From contig JAJFZO010000413.1 in the NCBI GenBank assembly GCA_021397835.1, positions 131,501 to 195,500 on the forward strand: a DNA stretch of 64,000 nt. The letters are read 5' to 3'. Under the pieces are notes generated by a model. The model made no database searches. It was given only the letters and a program-made list of their open reading frames with translations, and was not told the DNA's origin. The DNA is from Moringa oleifera. Its lineage: Eukaryota > Streptophyta > Magnoliopsida > Brassicales > Moringaceae. The translations under genes were made by a program, and so were the position numbers. This document shows positions 1 to 10,847 of this stretch, piece by piece (the first letter of the stretch is position 1; each line of letters begins with the position of its first letter).

Positions 1-690
1 GTTTCCAGGGAACCTCTCCCCTTGCTTCATCACTACTAAGCCTTTTATAATAAGATTTTACAATGAATTGCTTCCTGTCCCCACTGCCGGGCTTCCGCAC
101 TGCAGAATCCTCCACATGGTTCTCTATTTTAATACCTTGTAACCTGGCATACAGCTCTTTGATTTGTCTAACTTTTCAATCTTCTGCGTTCCTTCGGCAT
201 CTGATATTCCATTAGTGAACTCCCCATTCACCTCACTACACTCATTAACCCAGGCTTCTTTATTGTGTGCTAACAGGAAAATGTTAGGGTACCTATCCCT
301 CAAAGTTGTATCATCACATCACTTATCCTTCCAAAATTTAAACCGTGTCCCTTCTTCCGACTTTAAATTCTGTCCATCGTTTGAATTCATCCCACCCACT
401 TCTAGTGGACTTCCACACACGCACTCCGTACTTCTCTCTGCCCACTTTTGTCATCCAGCCCACCCTCCAGTTCTCCATATTTGCAACCCACCACCTTGCT
501 CCACAGCCCCTCTCTCTCCACAATAAACTTCCACATCTATTTCCCCTTTAAGGCCTTGTTTTAAGTAAAATTAGATCCTTGATACCCAGCCCTCCTTTGT
601 CAACTGGTTGCTTTAACACTTTCCATTTTACTAGGTGATATTTGTAAGTATCCCCCATATTGCCCCATACTCTGCAGACTGATTCACTCA
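1..690 (-). mobile_element. LINE (L1-type) reverse transcriptase 3' fragment, decayed
   Basis: Read on the minus strand, this stretch encodes broken pieces of the region after the reverse transcriptase core of plant LINEs. One piece (about 640-540) reads HLVKWKV..QPVDKGGLGIKDL, the usual 'H-V-W---P---GGLGI--L' block. A second (about 455-340) reads GVRVWKSTRSGWDEF followed by FKVG, the usual 'W--I--G---F---FKVGNG' block. Stops and frameshifts separate them, so the copy is dead. It lies upstream of the first visible exon of the CemA-like gene and so probably in one of its introns. The left end runs off the window. Family assignment is secure; exact boundaries are not. Confidence 0.7.
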
Positions 691-869
691 TTCTACAGAT
701 TAAGAAAAAATTGTTCTGTGGATTTTCAGCAAAGAGACTGCATCAATGTTGCAGGACAGCCTAGGAATCCTTGTGATATACTCCATCTACTATATGACAT
801 TGACCATTAAGTGTATTTTAAGTTCTGGACACGTGACTAAAGTTATCAAGTGACTGTTGTTATTAACAG

Positions 870-3800
870 ATACGTGAAGACAGTGCCACTTGCTGCACAG
901 ATGCTTGATGTGAGAAGAAATCAAAAGCTTGAAATGGTTAAGGAATTAAAAATTGAGAGAGCAAGATATCGACTTGAGGTTGAAATTGGTAAATCTCCGG
1001 CACTTTCCGATGAGGAGATCTGGTGGGAGTTGCGGGATAAAGCGTAAGATTATCAGTCCCATCCACCCAGTTTTTATTAGTTCTTTGATTTAATCGTTAA
1101 AAATCTTGATAAAACATGAGTGATATTAGAAGATAGGAACTACTTATGCTGTAGCGCTGGAAGTTTCCTTACTTTTGTTTCATTTTCAATTTTGTACTAT
1201 AAACAAAACTAGATTTTTCTGGAAAGATTTTCATTATCTACTTCAGATGTTTCCATTTACATTTTTGTATTTTGTTCAACTTCAATATTAGCTTTAAGAA
1301 TGAAAAGATAGCAGTATCAGAATATTATTTTAAATGAAAATAAAAACACGAAAAATTGAGTGGTTGAATAATAATATTACATTGTGTTGTTAATAGTAAT
1401 TATAATTTAAATGATGGTTATGTTATGAATGAAAAAAATCTAGAAACATTTAAGACTTTAATATACCATGAAGAGGTGTCCAGAAAATCAGGGAGGGGTT
1501 GGAATGGATTGTAGTAGATGGCGCCGTGTGCCCCCCAACCCCCCCCCCCCCCCCCCCCCCCCCCCTTTCCCCTTTTCTTTGCTCCACCTAAGTTCCATCA
1601 CCGCATGTATGAATGAAGTTTAATGTTGCTGAGTCCTTGGTATTCCAGCTTGCTACCTTGAACTTAGAACCATATAGTACTGTTGTCACTACTTTTGAAA
1701 GGGTCACATAGTACTGTTATCACTATTTTTGGGTTTAGTGGTAGTATGAGCAGACTTACCTGGGGTTGAACAATCTCTCTTTCTGACAGCCTTTAGATCT
1801 TCAGTTGTTCTAGCTGTGTCATACATTTGGCAACTGTTTGTGTGCGTATACAGTATATGTTGTATGTGTAGATGTGCCCGCTTGATTACTTGTGCTTATT
1901 TGTTTTTCCTAGATAATGAAATCTGTAAACCATCTTTTATATTTCATGGAATAAATGCGTGATGTAACTTCTTTTGGTTTCTTTGCATCAAACATAATCT
2001 CTTGGGAAGAGGGAGGAGCATCTTGGAGCATCGAAACTTGAGATCCATAGAACTATGCGATTTATTCTTTGTCACCAAAATTTATGAGCTTCTGGTTGAC
2101 TAGTCCTACCATACAAATTTTCCTTTCCAGTACCATTCAGGCTACTAAGGAATGCTAACATTTGGGTACAAGAACTTAAAGAAAATTGGAGTGCTATTGA
2201 TCCTCCGGATAATAGGTCATTTGCTTCATCAAGCTATTGGTTAGGGATAAAGCTAGAAATTCAAGTTTGGGGAAGGTTGTGAAGACACAAATCCACAATC
2301 AGCTGTTTATATAGATAGACATACATGTATCTGTGTGTATTTATACATGGATACATAAATATATACACATGTATATCTATATATGTATATATGTAAACTC
2401 ATGCATCTATGTGATTAAGAAAACCAAAAGTTAGGTGATATTTTTTATTAGAAATAGTTAGATGATATTAATTGATTGCTTTCCATGTTATTTAATTTTT
2501 ATTTGGGCAAAATGAGTGGAGCCATGATTTGAGTAGCGAAAAGCCTGGACTTAGCTGTGAGAATTGCTATAGTTTGAACGTGTATAGCTTACTTAAGTAA
2601 TTCACTATAGTTCCTAATCTATTACTCGGTTAAATTACATAGATATTTAAATGCAAAGAAAGGCTGCATTTGTTTAATAGCTAGTAGATTTCTTGTTCTC
2701 CCTTCCATTTGCTTGGTTTTTATTAACATTATTTCAATAAGCCTGCTTTCATTAGAAGTCTTCACAGAAAATCTGAAAACAGAAGCGAATTCTCCTGTAT
2801 ATAAGCAATCACCATATATATTTGTTTATCTTGAATGGAAAAATATTTTTTCTTCTTCATTAAACCTTTCAGGAGAAGTAATTATGTGTGAGTTATCCTC
2901 TGTTTTACTCTCTTTAATAATAGAGTTAACAACACATTTTGTGTACTGTTACCACCAAATCTTGATGAATTTGCAGTCATAATTATGATCTTAACCTGGT
3001 TAAAGATATAGAACCAAACCTTCTATAAGCATAATATGTAAGTTTATTGGTTAGACCTTGCCAAATGAGGGAAAATGCATAGATGATTTTGTTGGCTGGT
3101 AAAGTAATATTGATCTTTTATTTCTTTGTAACAAAAAGACAGATGTTATGAAGTGTGCTAGAAGTCAGTTTTTACATTCTTTCTTCTAATTTTTATTATA
3201 AAACACATCGTATTTGAGAAGTTAGGAGAGTTTTTTGTGGCAGTTATAGGTGTTTGAAGGCACAGAGCTATACTTGTGGATGGACTCATGTGGAAACTGT
3301 AACCTTGCTATCCTGTGATTGTACCAATTGGAAGTAAATATGTTTTTTTTTTTTTTTTCTCCTGAGAAAAAGAAAGTAAAGAAGTTTCTCTTGTTGGATG
3401 ATGAGTGCTGAAAACTTTGATTTCTAGGTCAAGTTATTTGTGGCCTTAGTGGCATATAAGTTATGGTAGAATCTTCATTTTGTTGATTGACATGGATACC
3501 AGTTAAAGCATCATGCTTCCATCAACTGAACTCAACTAAGCCTTGACACTTCAAGTTAAGCCTGAATCCATAACCAATGTTACAGACTTACAGCTCCCTT
3601 TTGCCCCCTTGTACTTACAGACTAAAACTGAAATTGTCCAATGTAGACATGCTATACTGGGGAATATAGGTAAATCTACAATTAACTTCTATAATCTCCT
3701 GTGCTTATAAGCTTAAATTTCAGAGTTAATTTCAGTTCTGAATGCAATTTTTATCAGTTCCCTTGTTATTGGTTCAACAGGTTAGAGCTGCGAGATGAAT

Positions 3801-4848
3801 GGAGATTAGAGAACCGTAAAGCATTTGCCAACATTTGGTCGGATATGGTATTTGGGTTCTCATTGTTCATCCTTCTATACTTCCATCAGAGTAAAGTGAG
3901 TACCATTTAGTATTATCTTTTCATACTTTCCTCAGGAAAATTATCTGTTAGCATTCTGAGAATTCCATGGTCATGATCATCATCATCTATCAATCGGACA
4001 TCAAAGAAGTTTCAGCAATGACTATCATTGTTATTGTTGTGATCTTTTTTTCATGGAGTGCATTGTGAGTGACGAGGAGGTTCATGTTTGATGCCTCCTG
4101 GGTGATAACAGCAAACACATACACCATGGTGAATCTTTGGCCTTGACTGATCTAATCAATTTTAAAGCCAGGTGCTGACTGCTGCCAATTAAAGGAATAC
4201 CTTTACAACTGTATTTATGCTATTGGAAATGTAATCTGTAATATAGTTTAGATATGAAGCTCACATCCTGTTGAAACAGTGCGATGATCAGTTTGGTTAG
4301 GTTTTTCACTGCAGACCAGATAACCACCATATCAAAAAGGCTCATTAGCCTGCAATGATATTACTTTTAAATAATGTTGTGTACCAATGATATTGGGTTG
4401 GTTCTATAGTCAGAACTTTGAAATGCATTTGGTATAGAGTGTTTATATAAATTCCATAATTTCTCCATCTATTTTAGTTCAGTTTTAAGCTTTCCTTTTC
4501 TTGAAAAAAATTAAGCTGATTTGATTTGTAAGACACTTCCTTAAAGCAGTACAAATGCATACACACACTCAGAGATACACTCACCCACGTACGGCTAGTT
4601 ATTATGGTTTCACTGTTCTTCTGCTCATTGTCACAGATATGTAATTCTGGTGTAATTAGATTCTATAGTTCCCCAACATATTATTATTACACTCTTGGAT
4701 TTGTCATTAGACAAATATGTGAATACATTAGAATGTTCTCTGGTCCTTTAACCTGAGTGGTTCAATTTGCTGGTCATATTCAGAGTTTGAATCTCCTCAG
4801 ATTTTTTTGCTGGTTAATTTAGAGTCCAAATACCTCAGTTATAAATAA

Positions 4849-4880
<32 letters not shown>

Positions 4881-6440
4881 TCCCTGGTTTCTTTCTCATT
4901 GTAGCTATAATCCTGTTGAAAATAGATGTTATCTTTGCATAGATAATAACATTTTTTTTCTTGAATTTATTATAGTTTATATGCTCAATGCAGATACTAC
5001 CTTCTGCCATCTTTTTATTTGGCAAGTTAAAGTGAGGATATGCCATCTATCTAGAGCATCTTATGTTTTGATTTGAGTTTTTGCATATTCTGAAGCTGTT
5101 GTTAAACCACGAAGAGTTCCCGTGAGGCCATCAATTTTTATGCAGTTGCTAACTGGCAATATAGTTACACGAACACCTTCATTTTGTCGCTGGTTGACCA
5201 TACATTAACATGAGTTTAGATATGCTATATCTTGAATTCTGCTGCTCAATACATTTTTATTAACCATTTCTGTTTCTTTTCTTCATTTTTACAGGTAGCA
5301 TTGCTGAAATTTACAGGTTATAAAATAATAAATAATATTTCAGATACTGGGAAAGCATTTCTTATTATACTTATCACCGACATTTTTTTAGGGTAATACT
5401 TTCTGTACTTTGCTAACTCAGATTTATATTAAACATGAGGTGGCTTACACTGATAAGTGGTTAGTATACTATGATTTAGCCTGATGTCATGTTGAATACT
5501 TTGTGACTTCTTTATTTGAGCTGCGATTTTACATTTGTCAGAAAATTTGTGTTTCTGTTCATTTAGGGCTATTAGCTAATGATTAAAGCAGCCAAATTCT
5601 AAGGCAATTTTGCACCCGAAAATGCTTCTCCTGACTATTTTGACATGCTGACATCGTGTGTGAGATTCCTGATTCAGTTTCTACTTCATTTTGTTTCAAT
5701 GTTGCTTCATTTATATTCATGTTTGCATGATTGACTCTTTGTGCTTCCTAGCTACTAAACCGTAACACGTTTTCTTACCATACCCGCAGGTATCATTCTG
5801 AATCTGGTTGGCAGACTTTGATAGAGATAATTGTTGATCATTATGGGCTTGAAGTTGATCAGTCTGCGATAACCATTTTTATCTGTTTGATTCCAGTTAT
5901 CATAGATGCTTGTGTGAAGCTTTGGGTATGTTTTATGTACTAATTACTTTTTGGCCTATTATTTGTTTGTGTTTTGTTGTTCATTGAGGCATAAAGAGGA
6001 ATTTGCCTCGGACAAGTTTCTTTCTCTACCATGTAGCACTAATTCAATATAGATATACCAAGTTCCTTCTTAATCACTAAGTAGATGGTTGATGTCTGCA
6101 AGTGCACATTGTCTCTGCCAGCATGCTTGTATCATGTAGAGCAGCAGATAAAAAAAAAATCAATATGAATTACTATATATTTCCTTTTTAACTCCTTTAT
6201 TTTATTCTTAGTTATTTAGTTGACAGTTGGAGAAACCTGTGATGGATCAAGTTAGGATACATAAATACTTCTACTTATGAGCATGCCATTTAGTTGATTC
6301 GTCTTTCTTCCATTTTGTACTTTTTTTTTTTTGGTTATTTCTTGTTTTCTGATATTGCTTTTGTGGTACAGTTGTTTAAATTCCTTCCACGATTATCACC
6401 AAGAGTTGCAAACATTTTCCGGGAAATGAAGCGACACTAG
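870..6440 (+). CDS. DLDG1: CemA-like chloroplast envelope protein (DLDG1-like), 3' part
   Basis: Five exons are visible: 870-1043, 3781-3895, 5295-5392, 5790-5925 and 6372-6440 (TAG). All have GT-AG introns and the phases join cleanly. They give about 196 C-terminal residues; the start lies left of the window because exon 870 begins in mid-codon. Visible parts are a basic/acidic helix (LEMVKELKIERARYRLE), a DEEIWWELRDKA block, and three hydrophobic segments near FGFSLFILLYF, AFLIILITDIFL and ITIFICLIPVIIDACV. The tail is LPRLSPRVANIFREMKRH. This is the PxcA/CemA family pattern. The Arabidopsis nuclear homologue DLDG1 acts in the chloroplast envelope, affects proton balance and non-photochemical quenching, and works with plastid-encoded CemA/Ycf10. 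Family is confident; orthology to DLDG1 is inferred from memory of the family. Confidence 0.82.
1539..1565 (+). repeat. Poly-C run (27 nt)
   Basis: An uninterrupted run of 27 cytosines lies in the intron between the first two visible exons of the CemA-like gene. Such a long C run is rare in AT-rich plant DNA and its length is prone to sequencing error. Confidence 0.9.
4853..4880 (+). repeat. (TA)n microsatellite
   Basis: A perfect dinucleotide run of about 14 TA units lies in an intron of the CemA-like gene, just after a short AAAT-rich stretch. It is a likely length-polymorphic marker. Confidence 0.9.
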
Positions 6441-6879
6441 TGAAAGCGAAAATGATTGTTCAGGTATCTTACCATTAGCTTGTGTCAAGGACACTTAGAA
6501 CTGCTCCCCCCTCCTTTCCACATCCCACAGACACAATTTATTTGCTCATGGTTTCCATCTTTGTAAAAGAAAGCTCAAAGTTTGATCTGAATGTAATAGA
6601 TTACTGTTCTCATATGTCTTCCTTTTAATGGATTTCAAATATATTAAAGCGGATTGACAATCGAAGATTAGAAAATTAAACTTTTTTTAATGATTTTTTA
6701 TGCTAAGAATTCAGTCAAGACATTGTTATTTTGTGTATTTACTTTCAGTTGCTTGAGATTTTAATGGGAGTATACGTTTTTTCATTTTTCTTCTTAATTT
6801 CTGGATGCATCGTAAAAGGGTTTTTCTAAAAAAAAAAAAATTGGATGAAAATATTTTAGCAATGCAATAATTGTTACAT

Positions 6880-7440
6880 GTTTGGTTTGTAGAGTGGAAT
6901 AAAGAGGAAATAAAATAAATATTTTTTGAAAATAAAAAATAAAAAATTTATTTTTATGTGTTTGATTTATTAAAAAATAAGGTTGAAAAGGAATTGAAAC
7001 AAATTTTAAAAAAATTATTATATTTTTAATTAAATTAATTATAATTAAATTAATTTTTATTGAAATAATTTTAATTAATAAATATTTTTATAATAATAAA
7101 TTATTGTAAAAATAATATTAATTAAATAAAATGTTATTAATTATTTTTATTTTTAGATATTAATATTATAAAAATAAAATTAATATTAATTAATATTTTA
7201 ATAATAAAAAATATTTTTTATTTTTTATAAATTATTAAAAAAATAAAATTGTTATGTATAATATATGTATATATATGGTAGTAATTTAAAAATTTTATGA
7301 AAGATTTATTGAGAATTAAAAGGTATAATTATTTTCTATTTTCATAAAATAATTATTCTGAAAATTTATTTTGAAATATCTATTTTGAGTTTTTTAAAAA
7401 TTAAATTTTTAAATATATATATATATATTTAAGAAATAAT
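6880..7440. repeat. AT-rich block, possible decayed MITE
   Basis: The segment is almost only A and T, with many TTAATTAA-, AATATT- and TAAAAATA-like words that can pair with one another. It begins near a TGTTTGGTTTGTAGAGTGGAAT-like edge of the kind seen at the ends of many plant MITEs. I could not find a clear matching inverted end or target-site duplication, so the element type is uncertain. A second similar block lies at 7680-7890. Confidence 0.4.
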
Positions 7441-7679
7441 TTTATGTGAAATAAAGTAAGAGAAAAATTAATATTCTTGAAAACCATACATTCTGTTGCA
7501 AACTGTTGTTTATGCCAATATGCCATGTTGCTGTGGAATGATTTTGTCTGTTTATTATTTGGAGTGGCCTTAATAAAATGACATGACAATCCATTTAAGG
7601 CTTCAGGCCGAGCTGCAGTGTGGGCTCAAAGAGAAAACAATGAATGCCTGAGTAACACATGGTTGCTCTTTTTTCAGGT

Positions 7680-7890
7680 TATTTTTAACTTTATGCATCA
7701 AATATAATATTAATAATAAAAAATTTTCAAAAATTTTATTTTTAATTTTTAATTTATTTATATCAAATTAATATTATAAATATTATTTCAATAATATTAA
7801 ATAATAATTATCATTAAAAATAGTTATAATATTAATTAATTTATTAAAAATAAATAATATAATTTAAATATTATAAATATTATTTCAGCA
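7680..7890. repeat. Second AT-rich block
   Basis: This is another nearly pure A/T stretch with the same word content as the block at 6880-7440. About 240 bp of normal-composition DNA lies between the two. They may be two halves of one element or two related insertions. Confidence 0.35.
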
Positions 7891-8154
7891 TCAAGTGTCT
7901 CTTCCCTTTGACAACAAGTAAACCACAAACAACAGAGAAAATATGGAAAGAAAGTGCCGAAAGATAACAAATAATAACAAGCTCCATCAAACACTGTATC
8001 ATCCATTCTTCTTTCCTGACTGCACCCTCAACTGCCAATTCACGACGGAACATAACAATTTGGAGCCAGGCTTTGTAATATATGGCAGATGAAACATCCA
8101 AGGGCACTTGCCGACTTGCACTGTAACTTGAAAGAGAAAGGCATGCTCATGCAT

Positions 8155-8235
8155 CACGTGATTCACTGCAACACAGCAACGCACTCCACCTTAAAGGTTC
8201 CTCTAATAATTACGCAAAATTCCATAAAAAGGCCC
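8155..8235 (+). promoter_or_regulatory. Putative core promoter of the SBP gene (G-box and TATA-like)
   Basis: A perfect CACGTG G-box lies at 8155-8160. A TATA-like CCATAAAAAGG lies about 60 bp downstream at 8222, and a CT-rich leader-like tract follows at 8355-8370. The arrangement fits a plant core promoter for the SBP-box gene about 2.6 kb downstream, which would then have a long leader intron. This is inference from motifs only. Confidence 0.35.
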
Positions 8236-8990
8236 AATATCCCTGCATGCTTGTTCTTTTCATTTTCTCTCTTTCCATTCTTGGTCACTCGGGTCTGCTC
8301 GCCCCCTGCCTCGCTTGCTGACTCAGTCCACATGGCCTGAGTCGATGCGCGGTCCCTCTCTCTCTCTCTTTGCGCGCATCGATGGTGACACACTTACTAG
8401 TATGTTCCAAATCACTTCTTCTATTAACTCTTTCATTTTCTTTATCTAAGATTTTCCTTCTGTGAATTGGGTATGCAAGTTTTGAGAAACAAGGTTCCTT
8501 TGAGTCTTAAAACTTTCATGCTTTACTTTACCAATTTGTTATTTTCTTGGGGAATGCAGGAAAGATTGAATTTTTCTTTCTATTTTGGTTTTCTGCCCGA
8601 ATATGGAAGTAAGCCCTAGAATTAGCTTACTTAAGATGTGTTCTCCCTTTAGTTTCCCCCCCTTTTTTGCCGTTTAGACGGATCAGTGAATGGTGAACAA
8701 TACAGGGTCATACAAGAATTACACTTTCAAGTATATGCATAGTGCATGTATATGCGTATGTATTATCGCATATCCATAGTTTAAATGATTTTGACCAGTT
8801 GAGTTATTAGGGGCTGCCTAAGATTATTTAGTTTATTTCAGTTACATCTTGTTTCTTGGGCATATCAATAAGTGTATAGACCTGGGAGATTTGCTTCTAT
8901 CAATTGAGCAGTAAGTCTTTGTCTTGTGATCAATGTGTTCCTCCAAACTACTTAGTATTGAGTGTTTGCCTTTCCTTTCTCCCTTTCTTC

Positions 8991-9016
8991 TTTTCTTTCT
9001 TTCTTTCTTTCTTTCT
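8991..9016 (+). repeat. (TTTC)n microsatellite
   Basis: Six or so tandem TTTC units lie in the presumed leader intron of the SBP-box gene. Confidence 0.85.
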
Positions 9017-10847
9017 GCAAGTAGATTCCTAGTAGTGTTGGAGATGTGATGGTCATATTTTTTAGCAGAAGAGCATTCGTGACACTAATTTAGTATCTGG
9101 GGCACATATTCTATGGAAAGCCAACATTTTCTTTCCATGGTGGATTTTGGACATAGAGGATTGCACTTTGGTTGTCTCAGGTATGGAGTGGAAAAGGCAG
9201 TTGATTTTGTTTCGTGGTGCAGAAGTGAATGTTGAGGTGTTTTGCATTTGGCTTAGATGAGAAGAGTAGCATGATCATTGAATGTGTGTGCTAGTGTGCT
9301 TGTTTGTGTGTGCCCCGCGTGTCTAAGTGACTATACCATTTGTTGATTTTGTAGAATAATTGGAAATTGGGCTTCAGAAGATTGTGTATTGGGGCCTGAA
9401 AGGATGGATTGGTCAAAGATGCTTTGGGGTTGGATGTACTGGCAAACATTGGATAAGTACATTGAAAAATGTGGCTCAGGGAAAGCTAGTCTTTATTGAA
9501 ACAAATACGTGGTAAATGGACTGTAAATCAATGAGATAAATATACAAGAAACATGTGCAATCTGTCATTCTTATTTGAGGAGAAAGGGCTACATGATATG
9601 CTCAATTATTGTTGTTGAGATTGATGTGCAACTGTAGCTCATGATGGCAGAAATTGGACATTTATGACTTGCCTGCCTGTCCAACTGCTATTTTAAATGT
9701 AGTTATTATTCAGGACTGTAACCTTTTGGCAAAACTGTTTATTCTCTTAACAGAAATTATTGGAACAGATTGAGAGGGAGCATGATGCAGGGAAAACAAA
9801 CTAGAATTAGGCAGACTTTTGATGCTGTAAAACTTTGTAATAAAAGATGGGTTATTTTCTTATTGCAACTCTCTGTTTATATACCTTAAAGAGGATACTT
9901 TTGATATGAATGTGGTTACTGCAAGCTTCAGGTAAATTAGAATGAAACTTTCTGTTGAACTAGTCCAATTGGGGCACCATTTGAGCAAGATTACTGATGT
10001 GATTATGGATCTTTAACACCTTTTATGGTGAAAGTCTAAATATTCAAAGATGCAACTTTTTACTGACCTAGTTTGAGTTTCTATTGATGTCTGAGTAGGA
10101 TTCTGTTTTATGAAGTGTAGTAGTCAGGAGGAAAGTTGGGCATTTTTGTGGTGATCTAGGGTAGCAAGACCATTCAGATGGCCTGTGCTAAGCATTTTTG
10201 TCATGGCTGAAATGGGAAGGTGGAAGATCCACATGGATACTTCTGACAGATTGAAAGTTCATTTTTTTGTTTGGTTGGAAGGGGAATTAATAATCCAACA
10301 AGACTAATGGGCTGAAAATGACATTTTAATGTGATGCCAGCTTTTCTTGTTTGGTCATCTCTTGGTTTATGTGTTACCTGAGGAGCTCTTCTATGCTTGG
10401 GGAGCAGAGGAGCTCATCTGCTTCTATGAAGGAAGCACCGGGAAATTTGGTACCTAACTTACACTTTGCTGTTCAAACAGAGTAAGTGGCAGAAATCTTT
10501 CAGTTTGAGAATTTTGCAGGTGACTTGAGATTTTTCTTCAGCTTAACCAACATGCTTCTTAACTTCTTGCATTTATCAATTGTATCTCATACTGTCAGAC
10601 TTCCCATAAATCTTATGATCTTAGTTTTGTGAGGAAAGATATTCTCATTATGTTTGTGTTTATTTTATAAATTTATTTGATGGAAGGCAGCGGTTGGCTG
10701 TAACAACCCCTGACCTTCAGTTACCATCAAATTTATTAGCAATTTTGAGTTGATGTGATAGAATCCTTTTACTAGGAGTGAGAATTTTATGCATGTTGCC
10801 TGGGGTATAACAGAATTCAAATTTATTTTCTAGGGTTTGTTTCTGTA

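Larger units (their letters stand above)
6441..10847. other. Intergenic region and SBP-gene leader
   Basis: After the CemA-like stop come its 3' UTR, then two extremely AT-rich blocks, then a promoter-like zone near 8150-8400. No convincing coding exon was found. The stretch from about 8400 to 10825 is probably a 5' UTR intron of the SBP gene: a good acceptor (TTTTCTAG) sits 22 nt before its ATG at 10848. The first leader exon cannot be bounded without transcripts. A TTTC microsatellite lies at 8991-9016. Confidence 0.5.
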
